A DNA stretch of 53,282 nucleotides from Delta-02 sp964513565. GTDB lineage: Bacteria; Desulfobacterota; Syntrophorhabdia; Syntrophorhabdales; Syntrophorhabdaceae. Both the position numbers and the translations under genes were made by a program. The notes below the pieces were generated by a model. The model made no database searches, was not told where the DNA came from, and saw nothing but the letters and a program-made list of their open reading frames with translations. Below, one piece after another: positions 34,222-44,062 of this stretch. The stretch is from positions 1-53,282 of the forward strand of contig CAZENE010000023.1 of NCBI GenBank assembly GCA_964513565.1, given 5' to 3'. Position 1 is the first letter of the stretch. The number at the start of each line of letters is the position of its first letter.

Positions 34222-35553
34222 ATGGATTTTGTTCAGATTGCTTCACTTGTAATCTTTCTCGCCAGCATTATTCTCGTCATAACCGGTTGGATCGACAGTG
34301 TTCTCGCGGCGCTTCTCGGTATTTTACTGATGATCTTTTTCGGGATCATGAGCGACATTGACGCCTTCAAGATCGTCGACTGGAATGTCATTATTATCCT
34401 CCTCAGCATCTGGATAATCTCGGGATATTTCGGGAAATCAGGGGTCCCTGAATTCTTTTCGGCGTCAATACTGAAATTATCGCGAGGGAATGTAGCGCTG
34501 TTTGTCACCATGATCGGGGCCCTCGCGGGTTTTGTTTCAATGCTCATCGACAACGTTGTCGTAGTCCTTATGTTTGCTCCCGTTATCTTTCATGCATGCA
34601 GGAGGTTCGGGTTTCCCGCTTTCACGCCGGTGCTTTTCCTCGCTTTGTGTGCGAATTTCATGGGAACGGCCATGTTACTGGGCGACCTTCCCCCCCAGAT
34701 GCTCCATAGCGTCTCTGGGATAGAGTTTGCGGGATTTATCTGGCAATTGGGCAGGCCGTCCTCATTGTTCATTCTTCTCATTTCCTATGCCGTTACGTGC
34801 TGGGTATTTTATGTGATGTTCAAAAGGAAATATAAAGGGATATCCATGGACGTTAAGTCGATGGCAGAACGCCCTCTGGATCATATCAAGGACAAGCCTT
34901 TTGCCCTCGTGGTATGCATTGTTTTCGCCCTTACGATCCTTGCCATGGCGCTCCGCCCCATATTCGGGTATCATCTCGGCTTTATCGCCATGTGGGGCGC
35001 TATATGCGTTATCCTTGTATTCGAGATATTCAAGGACCGTTTTACGCTCGAGATACCGAGCCTCGAGCATGTCCTGTCCGAGCTCGATTGGCGCGCCGTA
35101 TTTTTTTACGTTGCGCTGTTCGCGCTTGTGGGGGGCCTCGAGCATTCCGGCGTTATCAAGCTTGTATCGAACGCGCTGACCCCTCTTATCCGGGAAAGCC
35201 TTGTCCTCGGAAGCACACTCCTCTTCTGGGTAACCGCTCCCATCGTTGGTATAGTCGAGCACGATGCATATATTCTGACTATGCTGTACGTTATTCGCGA
35301 CCTCGCGAAAGACACGGGCATGAATCCCTGGCCGCTTTACTGGATGCTGCTGTGGGCCGGCACGCTGGGAAGCAACCTGACAATAGCCGGTGCTCCTGCA
35401 CTGTTTGTCGCTAAAAACCTGGGAGAAAAAGAAGACCAGAGAAAGGTCAAGTTGAAAGAATTTCTTGGCCTGAGCGTCCCGTTCGTCATGGTTTCACTCA
35501 TAGCCTGCTATATCCCGGCAATGCTCATATGGGTTTTTCCATTCGCCAAATAG
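34222..35553 (+). CDS. Ion transporter superfamily permease (NhaD/ArsB/CitM-like)
   Basis: 443 residues with about 11-12 transmembrane helices. The architecture is that of the IT superfamily: DWNVIIILLSIWIISGYFGKSG, two symmetric halves, and discontinuous-helix motifs SMLIDNVVVVLMFAPV (first half) and LWAGTLGSNLTIAGAPALFVAKN (second half). The latter resembles the Na+/H+ antiporter NhaD and arsenite/anion permeases. Transported ion unknown; Na+/H+ exchange is plausible given the neighbouring Na+ pump. Start at 34222 (MDFVQIAS) preferred over an ATG 13 codons upstream in the hairpin region. Confidence 0.85.
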   Translation: MDFVQIASLVIFLASIILVITGWIDSVLAALLGILLMIFFGIMSDIDAFKIVDWNVIIILLSIWIISGYFGKSGVPEFFSASILKLSRGNVALFVTMIGALAGFVSMLIDNVVVVLMFAPVIFHACRRFGFPAFTPVLFLALCANFMGTAMLLGDLPPQMLHSVSGIEFAGFIWQLGRPSSLFILLISYAVTCWVFYVMFKRKYKGISMDVKSMAERPLDHIKDKPFALVVCIVFALTILAMALRPIFGYHLGFIAMWGAICVILVFEIFKDRFTLEIPSLEHVLSELDWRAVFFYVALFALVGGLEHSGVIKLVSNALTPLIRESLVLGSTLLFWVTAPIVGIVEHDAYILTMLYVIRDLAKDTGMNPWPLYWMLLWAGTLGSNLTIAGAPALFVAKNLGEKEDQRKVKLKEFLGLSVPFVMVSLIACYIPAMLIWVFPFAK

Positions 35554-35564
35554 GGGGGTGAATT

Positions 35565-36413
35565 ATGGCAATTCTGACAATATCACGGCAATTCGGCGGA
35601 GGGGCCAAGGCGATAGCCCTGGATATAGCCGGGGACCTTGGATACGAATATATAGACCGGGCGACCATGTTCAAGGATATCTCGGCCTATGGCAGGAGGT
35701 GGGGATCATATGCCAGAACTTTTGACGAGCATTATCCCAATGTCTGGGAGCGCAATGATTGGTCTTTCAAGGCATTCGTGGCACTTATCCAGAGCATGAT
35801 ATATGACTACGCAAAACGGGATAAGATCATCATAGCAGGAACCGGAGGTACCTTCCTTTTGAAAGGTGTTCCTCATGTTCTCAGGGTCAGGATAGAGAGC
35901 AGCATGGAAGATAGGATCAACAGGGTCCAGGGAGATCAGATCATTAATGAAAATACGGCAAAATGGATAATAGAAAAGGTTGATAACGATATGGCCCGGT
36001 CGATGTATGTAATATATGGAAAACACTGGGACGATCCGGACGAATTTGACCGGGTGTTTAACAGCTCAAAACAGAGCCAAGCGGAAATCGTTGACGAGAT
36101 CAAGAAAGGCCTTGCGATAAAAGAAACATACAATACGCAAAAAGCATGGGATATTCTCGACCTGCGGGCGATGGCAGCCCATGTAAAAGCGGCTATCCTT
36201 ACCGACCCGAATTTCACCGTTTCATATTTTGATGTGGCCCCGAAAGAGGAAGGGCTTCGCGAATACGGTTTCAGGGTGCACGGTTTCGTGCATGAAAGGG
36301 ACGATATAGCGCAAATCCAGGAGAAGGTAAAAGAAATTATAGGCGATATGCCCGTCGAATTCGATGTTCAGTTCCAGATGCTCCCCAGGTTCGGGCATTT
36401 CGATTTCAGGTAA
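35565..36413 (+). CDS. Cytidylate-kinase-like protein
   Basis: 282 residues of the cytidylate kinase-like (Cytidylate_kin2) family. The N terminus ILTISRQFGGGAKAIALDIAGDLGYEYIDR matches the family P-loop region, although the usual GSGG is GGGA and no GK(S/T) is present. An IIIAGTGGTFLLK strand and VLRVRIESSMEDRINRVQ helix follow the family layout. About 70 C-terminal residues (YGFRVHGFVHERDDIAQIQ onwards) form an added alpha/beta segment that I cannot assign. It starts 11 bases after the permease and is probably co-transcribed. Function not known. Confidence 0.7.
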   Translation: MAILTISRQFGGGAKAIALDIAGDLGYEYIDRATMFKDISAYGRRWGSYARTFDEHYPNVWERNDWSFKAFVALIQSMIYDYAKRDKIIIAGTGGTFLLKGVPHVLRVRIESSMEDRINRVQGDQIINENTAKWIIEKVDNDMARSMYVIYGKHWDDPDEFDRVFNSSKQSQAEIVDEIKKGLAIKETYNTQKAWDILDLRAMAAHVKAAILTDPNFTVSYFDVAPKEEGLREYGFRVHGFVHERDDIAQIQEKVKEIIGDMPVEFDVQFQMLPRFGHFDFR

Positions 36414-36437
36414 TTCAAGCCCCGATGCTGAAATTGT

Positions 36438-36469
36438 CCCCGGCAGGGATCCTGCCGGGGATTCTTTTT
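36438..36469 (+). terminator. Intrinsic terminator after the kinase-like gene
   Basis: CCCCGGCAGG (36438-36447), loop GAT, CCTGCCGGGG (36451-36460), then ATTCTTTTT. The following minus-strand glgP gene ends nearby at 36488. Confidence 0.9.
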
Positions 36470-36487
36470 GGATCCGCCGATGAAAGC

Positions 36488-38173
36488 CTATCTGAAATAT
36501 GCTTTCAGAACATATTCGTGTATCATTCTGTGAGTATTGAAAAAGGACCCGTTGATGGCTATCGCGTTCTTCATAACCTGTACGTATCTGTCGCGCTGAT
36601 GATAAAAAAGCGGAATTATAATATTCTCCAATTTATCATAAAGCGAAGCCGCATCACGCTCGTTATCGACTTCCCTACCCGGCTCGTGATCCCCGATCGA
36701 CCAACCCGTTATTCCCTCCAGGCATCCCTCGATCCACCATCCATCCAGGATGCTTAAGGAGGGAACGCCGTTTATTGCTGCCTTCATTCCGCTCGTTCCC
36801 GAAGCTTCCTGTGGAGGCCGCGGCGTATTAAGCCAGAGGTCCACCCCGGACGTGACCAGTCTTCCAAGCTCCATATCATAATTTTCAAGGTAGGCGACTT
36901 TGACATGCTGGCCAAGAACACGCGCCGCCTCGAAGAGGCGCCGGATAATTTCCTTGCCGCCTTCATCGCGAGGATGGGCCTTTCCTGCGAATATGATCTG
37001 GAACTGACCGGCGCGCTGCGAAATATCTTTCAGCCGTTCTATATCATTAAAAATGAGGTCCGCTCTCTTGTACACCGTCGCCCGGCGGGCGAACCCTATT
37101 GTAAAGACCGATCTGTCCATAGAAATACCGGTTCTTGCCCGTACTGTATCCAGCAATTGTTCTTTAGCCCTGATGTGCATCTTCCACACATTTTGTCCGG
37201 GAATGCTCATTGCATAACGGAGAGTCAAGGCGCTTTCCTTCCAACCGGGTATGTAGTGATCGTATAATTCCTGGAAATACCCGGAAGCCCAGGTCCCGGC
37301 GTGGACCCCATTTGTAATGGAATCGATAGAATATCCGGTAAACATTAAACGCGATACCTCGCCGTGCCTTTTAGCAACCCCGTTAACGTAACCGCTCAGA
37401 TTAAGCGCGAGATAGGTCATGTTCAATTTTCCCTCGAAACATGTTATTTGCTCGAATTGACGGATGATATCATAGTGTTCGTACACCCGTGATACGATAT
37501 CGAGTGAAAACTTGTCATGACCTGCGGCAACGGGGGTATGTGTTGTGAAAACACATCGTTCACGGACCGATGCAATTGGGTCCGGGGATAGTCCAGGATC
37601 CCTCTTTTTTAATATTTCTTGCATTAACTCAAGAGTAAGGAAGCTTGAATGGCCTTCGTTCAAATGAAATTTCTCTATTTGAGGATGTCCGAGTTCACGA
37701 AGGATCTTTACTCCGCCCGAACCGAGGATTATCTCTTGGGATAACCGGTATTTATCGTCACCTCCGTATAAATGGTGCGTCAATGTCCTGTCACTTTCTT
37801 CATTTTCCGGCAGGTCTGTATCCAGGAAATAAACAGGTACTGTAAAACCGCTCTGACCGGCAATTTCATATTTTAACGCGCGGATAATGACCGGGCGTCC
37901 CTCGATGGTCACCATGGCGCGCGCGTTGGTCTCTGTCAGAAGTTCTTTTACCTGCCACTCCATAGGGGTTTCTATCTGGACCCCGTCGGGTGTAAGTTCT
38001 TGGTGAAAATAGCCTCTCCGATGAAGAAGAGTAATAGCGACCATCGGAATCCGCAGGTCGGCCGCAGCCCGTATAGTATCACCGGCCAGTACTCCCAGGC
38101 CTCCGCTATACGTGGGCATATTTTTGATGACCGCTATTTCCATCGAAAAATACGCAATTTTTGCAGAGCTCAA
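36488..38173 (-). CDS. glgP: Alpha-glucan phosphorylase (short form)
   Basis: PLP enzyme releasing glucose 1-phosphate from glycogen or maltodextrin. 561 residues, the short phosphorylase form (shorter than the ~800-residue classical type). IAYFSMEIAV at the N terminus, FHLNEGHSSFL, VFTTHTPVAAGHDKF and the PLP-lysine region ASGTSGMKAAINGVPSLSILDGWW are diagnostic. The start is a TTG with GGGGGAGG a few bases upstream. It follows the V-ATPase operon after a 126-base gap. Confidence 0.94.
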   Translation of the reverse strand: MSSAKIAYFSMEIAVIKNMPTYSGGLGVLAGDTIRAAADLRIPMVAITLLHRRGYFHQELTPDGVQIETPMEWQVKELLTETNARAMVTIEGRPVIIRALKYEIAGQSGFTVPVYFLDTDLPENEESDRTLTHHLYGGDDKYRLSQEIILGSGGVKILRELGHPQIEKFHLNEGHSSFLTLELMQEILKKRDPGLSPDPIASVRERCVFTTHTPVAAGHDKFSLDIVSRVYEHYDIIRQFEQITCFEGKLNMTYLALNLSGYVNGVAKRHGEVSRLMFTGYSIDSITNGVHAGTWASGYFQELYDHYIPGWKESALTLRYAMSIPGQNVWKMHIRAKEQLLDTVRARTGISMDRSVFTIGFARRATVYKRADLIFNDIERLKDISQRAGQFQIIFAGKAHPRDEGGKEIIRRLFEAARVLGQHVKVAYLENYDMELGRLVTSGVDLWLNTPRPPQEASGTSGMKAAINGVPSLSILDGWWIEGCLEGITGWSIGDHEPGREVDNERDAASLYDKLENIIIPLFYHQRDRYVQVMKNAIAINGSFFNTHRMIHEYVLKAYFR

Positions 38174-38299
38174 TTTAGCCTCCCCCCTGTCCCGACACTT
38201 AAATGGCGGTATGAAATAACGTATGTCCTCAGGCGATGTGTCGCAAGGAAGGAGTTATTTAAACCAGTCCTGTCATGCGACGACAGCCGGGGATAAAAA

Positions 38300-38938
38300 T
38301 TACATGTTCCGTGCGGACTCGCGGGCAAGGCGCTGGGCCTTGATCTTCATTAGTGCGCTCGTGGTCGAACGCTCCGTTTCTTCAAGCTTGGAGGTGATGA
38401 ACTTGATCGTTTCCTGAAGACGGGGAATAAAGGAATGTTCAAGGGCATTGACCCTTCTGCGCGTTTTCTCGACCTCCGAGCTTAAACGCCGGACGGTATC
38501 TTCCATCTCGGCCATCGCGAGGAGCTTGGGGAGAAATTCGCGTAATTTGGAAATAGCCATATCGAGTTCCGCAGATGTATGAACCAGCGAATAGCGGCCT
38601 GTTACATCACCATAATCGATATCCAGCTTCTGTATCCTGACCCCCATTAACCTGACCGGTTTTACGATAAGCTCAAGATCCTGACGGGCCGATTCAAGCG
38701 CGTTTTCCGTGATCGCCCGGGATGAGGTGATCTCTGCCAGGACGAAAAGTTTCATAACATATGGCAGCTCCTCATCTACGGTCTGGCGCAGCGTGCGGTA
38801 TTCATGTGCTATAACGATAAACTGCTTGATGAGGCCGTCCAGCTTGTCTTTGAGAAGCTTATGACCACGGCGCGCGACAACAAGGCGGCGCCTGAGTTTT
38901 AGGAGTTCCATTCGGGTCGGGTTGACGGCCAGTTTCAA
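38300..38938 (-). CDS. ntpD: V/A-type ATPase subunit D
   Basis: Central-shaft subunit of the rotary ATPase, linking the A3B3 head with the rotor. 212 residues, almost wholly helical: VNPTRMELLKLRRRLVVARRGHKLLKDKLD at the N terminus is the standard opening, and the C-terminal helix EVEKTRRRVNALEHSFIPRLQETIKFI is the family signature. Final gene of the nine-gene operon. Confidence 0.95.
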   Translation of the reverse strand: MKLAVNPTRMELLKLRRRLVVARRGHKLLKDKLDGLIKQFIVIAHEYRTLRQTVDEELPYVMKLFVLAEITSSRAITENALESARQDLELIVKPVRLMGVRIQKLDIDYGDVTGRYSLVHTSAELDMAISKLREFLPKLLAMAEMEDTVRRLSSEVEKTRRRVNALEHSFIPRLQETIKFITSKLEETERSTTSALMKIKAQRLARESARNM

Positions 38939-38948
38939 AGAAATTACC

Positions 38949-40337
38949 TCAATTCACATTCTTCGGGTAGTATTTTACTATAAATTCGTCGCGAATACGC
39001 TTGAGCAAATTTGCCGGCAGCATGCCGAGTAGTTCCCAGCCGATGTGCAGGCTTTCTTCGATGGTCCGGTTCTCATATTCGCCCTGGCGAATGAACCTGT
39101 CTTCAAACGCATCGGAAAATTTTACAAACAGGATATCTTCGTCGGTAAGCGCCGACTCGCCGAGCACTACCGCAAGCTCGCGTGCATTTTTGCCATGAGC
39201 ATACGCGGCATAAAGCTGGTTCATGACATCCGAATGATCCTCCCTTGTCTTTCCCTCGCCTATGCCCTTATCTTTGAGACGTGAAAGTGAGGGCAGCACG
39301 TCGACAGGAGGGTAAATGCCCTGAGCATGCAGCGGACGCAGGATGATTATCTGACCTTCGGTGATATAGCCCGTCAGGTCGGGAATAGGGTGTGTCTTGT
39401 CATCTTCGGGCATAGTAAGAACGGGTATCTGAGTTATCGAGCCATTTTTTCCCTTGATACGGCCGGCACGTTCGTAAATTGTAGAAAGGTCCGTGTAGAG
39501 GTAACCCGGGTAGCCGCGCCTTCCGGGCACTTCCTTGCGCGCCGCGGAAATTTCGCGAAGGGCTTCGCAATAATTCGTTATATCGGTGAGTATCACGAGA
39601 ACGTGCATATCCTTCTCAAACGCCAGGAACTCCGCCGTGGTTAGGGCCATGCGTGGCAGCGTGAGCCTTTCGATAGGCGGATCGTCCGCGAGGTTGATAA
39701 AAAGCACCGATCGTTCGATCGCCCCCGTTTTCTTAAAATCGGCGATAAAAAATTCGGCTTCTTCAAATGTTATCCCCATTGCCGCGAAGACAACGGCGAA
39801 TTTTTCGCCTGTTTTGAGGACTCTTGCCTGGCGTGCAATTTGGGCGGCAATGCGTGAATGGGGAAGACCGGAGGCCGAGAAGAGGGGCAATTTTTGGCCT
39901 CGGACGAGAGTATTCAAAAGATCTATCGTAGAAATACCGGTCTGGATGAATTCATTCGGATAATCGCGGGCATAGGGGTTGATCTGGTTCCCGTTCACGT
40001 TGAGGAATTTTTCCGGGATTATGGCCGGGCCGTTATCGATAGGTTTGCCTGAACCGTCGAATACTCGGCCGAGCATATCTGTGGACATCCCGAGTTCCAT
40101 CCCCTTGGCGAGAAATTTCACCCTGACCTCACCCGGCGCGAGCCCACGGGTGCCTTCGAATACCTGGACCATGGCCTTTTTTCCATGCACTTCCAGCACG
40201 CGCCCCCTGCGGATGCTTCCATCATCCAGCTTTATATCCGCCAGTTCGCCGTATGTCACACCCTCGACGTCATCGACGAGCATTAAGGGCCCGGCAATTT
40301 CTTTCACAGTTTTGTATTCGCGCATGATGTTCCCCAT
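38949..40337 (-). CDS. ntpB: V/A-type ATPase subunit B
   Basis: Non-catalytic nucleotide-binding subunit of the A3B3 head. 462 residues from the ATG at 40337 (GGTAGGG upstream); MREYKTVKEI at 40325 is an alternative. Signatures VEGVTYGELADIKLDDGS, IQTGISTIDLLNTLVRGQKLP, VVFAAMGITFEEAEFF and GRRGYPGYLYTDLSTIYERAGR are typical of B subunits; the Walker A loop is degenerate, as usual in B. Confidence 0.97.
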   Translation of the reverse strand: MGNIMREYKTVKEIAGPLMLVDDVEGVTYGELADIKLDDGSIRRGRVLEVHGKKAMVQVFEGTRGLAPGEVRVKFLAKGMELGMSTDMLGRVFDGSGKPIDNGPAIIPEKFLNVNGNQINPYARDYPNEFIQTGISTIDLLNTLVRGQKLPLFSASGLPHSRIAAQIARQARVLKTGEKFAVVFAAMGITFEEAEFFIADFKKTGAIERSVLFINLADDPPIERLTLPRMALTTAEFLAFEKDMHVLVILTDITNYCEALREISAARKEVPGRRGYPGYLYTDLSTIYERAGRIKGKNGSITQIPVLTMPEDDKTHPIPDLTGYITEGQIIILRPLHAQGIYPPVDVLPSLSRLKDKGIGEGKTREDHSDVMNQLYAAYAHGKNARELAVVLGESALTDEDILFVKFSDAFEDRFIRQGEYENRTIEESLHIGWELLGMLPANLLKRIRDEFIVKYYPKNVN

Positions 40338-40358
40338 AATCCCTACCTTGTCATTGTA

Positions 40359-42119
40359 TTACCAGACCAATGCCCGGATACTGTTGGTAATGTCGCCTTC
40401 GATCGCGCCGAATCTTTCCACTTGATCCTCGGGTATCAGCTTTGCGCGTGTAATCTCGTCTAGGACATTGAGACTGAGCAGGGCATCGAGTGTCGCGCCG
40501 TCAGCCAAGCCTGTCCGTATCTCATCATAGTACCGCAGAATAAGGTTCAGCATAAGGTATTGTTTCCTGGGTGAGGTATATGTATCGCGGTCATCGAATG
40601 CATTCTGATGGAGGAAGTCCTCGCGGATCATTTTCGCCGCCTGCATCAGTATCCTGTCCTCAAACGAAAGCGCGTCAATGCCGACGAGCCGCACCAGTTC
40701 GTCAAGTTCGGCTTCCTTTTGAAGGATGGTCATCGCCCGTTTTCTGTTAACCGACCACCCCGCGTCGATGTTCTTGTCCGAGTCCTCGTCAACGATATCC
40801 TGGTAGAGCGAATACGAGGTGAGCCAGTTTATAGCCGGGAAATGCCGGGCAAAGGCCAGCTTGTCGTCGAGTCCCCAGTAAACCTTGACGACCCGGAGCG
40901 TGGTCTGGACAACAGGTTCGGATAGATCACCCCCAGGGGGAGAAACCGCGCCGATTATCGAAACTGAGCCGAAGCGTTCACGGGAACCGATGCAGACCAC
41001 GGCCCCTGAACGTTCGTAGAATCCCGCAATACGGGATCCAAGATAGGCCGGATATCCTTCTTCGCCGGGCATTTCCTCAAGGCGTCCCGATATCTCGCGC
41101 ATGGCCTCGGCCCAGCGGCTTGTCGAATCCGCCATGAGAGCCACCGAATATCCCATGTCGCGAAAATATTCTGCAATTGCGATCCCGGTAAAAACGCTGG
41201 CCTCCCGGGCTGCTACGGGCATGTTGGACGTGTTGGCTATGAGTACCGTGCGTTCCATAAGGGGCTCTCCCGTTGCAGGATCCTTAAGATGCGGGAATTC
41301 CATGAGGACATCCGTCATCTCGTTCCCCCGCTCGCCACACCCGACGTATACAACGATCTGAGCATCGGCCCATTTTGCGAGCTGGTGCTGGACCACCGTC
41401 TTTCCGCTGCCGAATGGTCCCGGGACACACGCCGTTCCTCCTTTTGCTATGGGAAAGAACATGTCTATGATCCTCTGGCCTGTCACCATTGTCTGGGTCG
41501 GCGGCATTTTGCGTTTTACCGGCCGGGGATCGCGAACGGGCCACCTCTGGACCATGGTGACGCTGAAAAGGCCATCAGCGCCCTCTATAACGGCTACCTC
41601 GGTATCCACATTTCCCGTCACGGGACCTATTCTTTTTACGATCCCGGACCTTCCCGGGGGCATCATTATTTTGTGTGTTATGATAGCGGTTTCCTGCACT
41701 GTTCCGAGGATGTCCCCTCCTGATACGGTTTCGCCGACATGTAAACTGGGTATAAAATCCCACCGTTTCGACCTGTCAAGTGCAGGCCTCTGGGTTCCTC
41801 TTACGATGTATTCCCCAAACTCGCGCACAAGGGCATCGAGAGGCCGTTGGATACCATCATAAATGGAACGGACCAGCCCCGGGCCCAATTCGACGCTCAG
41901 AGGCTCTCCTGTCCGTATGACAGGCTGACCGGGTCCGATACCCTCCGTTTCTTCATATGTCTGTATGGAGTACTCGTCACCCCGGATCTCGATGATCTCG
42001 CCAAAGAGTCCCAGTTCTCCCACGCGAACCATTTCATACATGCGTGATCCCGTAAGCCCTTTTGCCACAACGAGCGGTCCTGAGACCTTTATGACCTGTC
42101 CCCTTGTTCCATCCATCAT
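40359..42119 (-). CDS. ntpA: V/A-type ATPase catalytic subunit A
   Basis: ATP-hydrolysing subunit. 586 residues with beta-barrel, a bulge domain (about 110-190), then the P-loop GPFGSGKTVVQHQLAKW near residue 236, GCGERGNEMTDVL with the catalytic Glu, and MADSTSRWAEAMREISGRLEEMPGEEGYPAYL. Starts on the base after the stop of subunit F. Confidence 0.98.
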   Translation of the reverse strand: MMDGTRGQVIKVSGPLVVAKGLTGSRMYEMVRVGELGLFGEIIEIRGDEYSIQTYEETEGIGPGQPVIRTGEPLSVELGPGLVRSIYDGIQRPLDALVREFGEYIVRGTQRPALDRSKRWDFIPSLHVGETVSGGDILGTVQETAIITHKIMMPPGRSGIVKRIGPVTGNVDTEVAVIEGADGLFSVTMVQRWPVRDPRPVKRKMPPTQTMVTGQRIIDMFFPIAKGGTACVPGPFGSGKTVVQHQLAKWADAQIVVYVGCGERGNEMTDVLMEFPHLKDPATGEPLMERTVLIANTSNMPVAAREASVFTGIAIAEYFRDMGYSVALMADSTSRWAEAMREISGRLEEMPGEEGYPAYLGSRIAGFYERSGAVVCIGSRERFGSVSIIGAVSPPGGDLSEPVVQTTLRVVKVYWGLDDKLAFARHFPAINWLTSYSLYQDIVDEDSDKNIDAGWSVNRKRAMTILQKEAELDELVRLVGIDALSFEDRILMQAAKMIREDFLHQNAFDDRDTYTSPRKQYLMLNLILRYYDEIRTGLADGATLDALLSLNVLDEITRAKLIPEDQVERFGAIEGDITNSIRALVW

Positions 42120-42473
42120 TTATCCCTCACCCTGTTCACTGGTTTCATCTTTCTTGAAAAGGTCAACGCCCACCGAGCGTTCGATCGCCCATCTCATTTC
42201 CTTATAGCTTGTCCGAGGACTATCTTCATGCATGGGCACCACAGCGAGGATTGTCGAACTGCGTGAACGAAACTCGTCTATTACACCCTGCGGCGCCTCC
42301 GTCGCGATGCTTTCCGTAACGAGGATCAGCCCGATATCATGCCTGCGTGTGAGCATGAAGAGTTCCTCGGCTAGGTCTTTGGGATCCGAAACCGTCACGA
42401 TCTCAAACCCTATCCCCTTAAAGCCGAGGATAAGATGTTTTTCCCCTACGATGCACGCCTTAGCCATAGACAT
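42120..42473 (-). CDS. ntpF: V/A-type ATPase subunit F
   Basis: Small rotor subunit (117 residues) that binds D. GEKHLILGFKGIGFEIVTVSD and the later IGLILVTESIATEAP are typical. Start overlaps the subunit C end by 14 bases. Confidence 0.93.
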   Translation of the reverse strand: MSMAKACIVGEKHLILGFKGIGFEIVTVSDPKDLAEELFMLTRRHDIGLILVTESIATEAPQGVIDEFRSRSSTILAVVPMHEDSPRTSYKEMRWAIERSVGVDLFKKDETSEQGEG

Positions 42474-43470
42474 ACCTCAGACGCAGGGCGAGAATGCCGG
42501 GGTCGATCCTGTTGACCTTTCCTGTCACGACAAGCTTGAGATTCTGGATCTCGGCCTCAAGCGCCATAAGAAAAGCAAAAACCCTCTCCGGGCCCGCAGT
42601 TTCGAGACGCGCGAACGCGGCCATATGCAAAACGAGGTTCATGATTTTTAATTCGAATGTCGACACCTGTTCATCAAAAGGCATCTGTAATGCCCGCGAC
42701 AGGAGATCGCCAAGTTCTCCCCCGATAATTTCCGGCCAGGCCGAGGTATTTTGATTATCGGCCAATTCGAGGACCAGAAGATTAATCTCGCCCACCGGCA
42801 GAAGGTAATCCACCACCTGCCGCAGGTCTCTTCCCTGTCTCAAAATACGCCAGAGAGCGGAGACGACATGGCCGGAAACAAGCTCCGTGACGCATGACTT
42901 GATCAAAGGGCTGTCTATGGCCGACGCAAGCCAAAGCATATGACGCAGGTATGCGCCATCGACGAATACATCGGACAGGGATTGGTCAATTTCATCGATA
43001 TTCAGTGCGCTCCCTGTAATGCGCTCCCGGAACGCCGGCGGAAGATCATCGTATTCCCCATCGATAATTGATTCGATCATATTTTCCGATACCGTTCCGG
43101 GAAGAAACCGGATATCTTCCATTCCCGAAAGTGCTGACTTGATATTCAGGTAATCGTTTTTGATGAGAAACAGGTCCGCCGGCACCGGTGACGGACTATC
43201 GGTACGGATAGAAACGGCATGATCGTAAAAACACTGGTCCGCGACAGCGCTGAAATCGTCCCAAGGTATGCCGGGATCGAGGTAATCTTCAACAAGCGTG
43301 CCCTGCAAATGTTGAAAAACGTCTTCCGCATGGTGCATTTCAATGATAGACGGGAAAAATTCGCGAGGCAGCAATTTTCCTTCGAGCACGCTTATCCTTC
43401 CGCAAACAAAACCCCATTCTGGCCGGTTTTTGATGGATGGCGCCACAAGAGATGTCGTTAGTGTAGTCAT
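42460..43470 (-). CDS. ntpC: V/A-type ATPase subunit C
   Basis: Subunit that couples the central stalk to the membrane ring (AC39-type). 336 residues, all-helical. Recognisable by VCGRISVLEGKLLP at the start, IKNDYLNIKSALSG near residue 110, and the C-terminal FLMALEAEIQNLKLVVTGK. Weakly conserved overall; position in the operon supports the call. Overlaps subunit E by four bases. Confidence 0.9.
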   Translation of the reverse strand: MTTLTTSLVAPSIKNRPEWGFVCGRISVLEGKLLPREFFPSIIEMHHAEDVFQHLQGTLVEDYLDPGIPWDDFSAVADQCFYDHAVSIRTDSPSPVPADLFLIKNDYLNIKSALSGMEDIRFLPGTVSENMIESIIDGEYDDLPPAFRERITGSALNIDEIDQSLSDVFVDGAYLRHMLWLASAIDSPLIKSCVTELVSGHVVSALWRILRQGRDLRQVVDYLLPVGEINLLVLELADNQNTSAWPEIIGGELGDLLSRALQMPFDEQVSTFELKIMNLVLHMAAFARLETAGPERVFAFLMALEAEIQNLKLVVTGKVNRIDPGILALRLRYVYG

Positions 43471-44051
43471 ATGTTCGCCAGGTCCCGTGCAATTTCCGGA
43501 AGGAGAGCGAGTTCTATTTCACGCAGGATGGTGTGTATCGTTGCGTCTATCTCGTAATTTTCGCTGATGAAAACAAAGCCGCCTTTTTCGGAAAGGTACC
43601 TGTCATCGACCTTCAGGCCTTCGGCGTTCCGTTCCGAGTTGATCTGCCTTATGATCCTTTCAAAGATGCCCTGTTCCTCGCCGTGTATCCTCACGATGCC
43701 TCCACGGCCCTCCGATATGCGGTCGAGGAGTTGTTTCATTTTATGTTCGTATCTTTCAACCGGCCAAGCTGCCAGCATATCCCGGGCTTCCCTGAAAATG
43801 GCGCGCATGGCGTCATTTTTCGCCTCGAGAAGCTCTTTCGCCGCATTTCCCTGAAACTGGGCCAGTTTTCGGCCGTATTCTTCCTTAATAAGCCGGGAGC
43901 GGGCCTGAAACTGATATTCAAACTCCTTGCGGAGATTTTCCTTCTGGGTCTCTGCCTTTTCTGAGGCCTGCTTTTGCGCCGCGGCATTGATATGCCCGGC
44001 CTCGGTCCGGGATGCATTGAGAACGGCTTCTTTGATCCTGTCTAAGCTCAT
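43467..44051 (-). CDS. ntpE: V/A-type ATPase subunit E
   Basis: Peripheral-stalk subunit pairing with G/H. 194 residues: N-terminal coiled coil (about 1-90, EKAETQKENLRKEFEYQFQAR) and a globular C-terminal part ending DATIHTILREIELALLPEIA. Start 11 bases after subunit K. Confidence 0.92.
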   Translation of the reverse strand: MSLDRIKEAVLNASRTEAGHINAAAQKQASEKAETQKENLRKEFEYQFQARSRLIKEEYGRKLAQFQGNAAKELLEAKNDAMRAIFREARDMLAAWPVERYEHKMKQLLDRISEGRGGIVRIHGEEQGIFERIIRQINSERNAEGLKVDDRYLSEKGGFVFISENYEIDATIHTILREIELALLPEIARDLANI

Positions 44052-44062
44052 ATCCGGTACTC

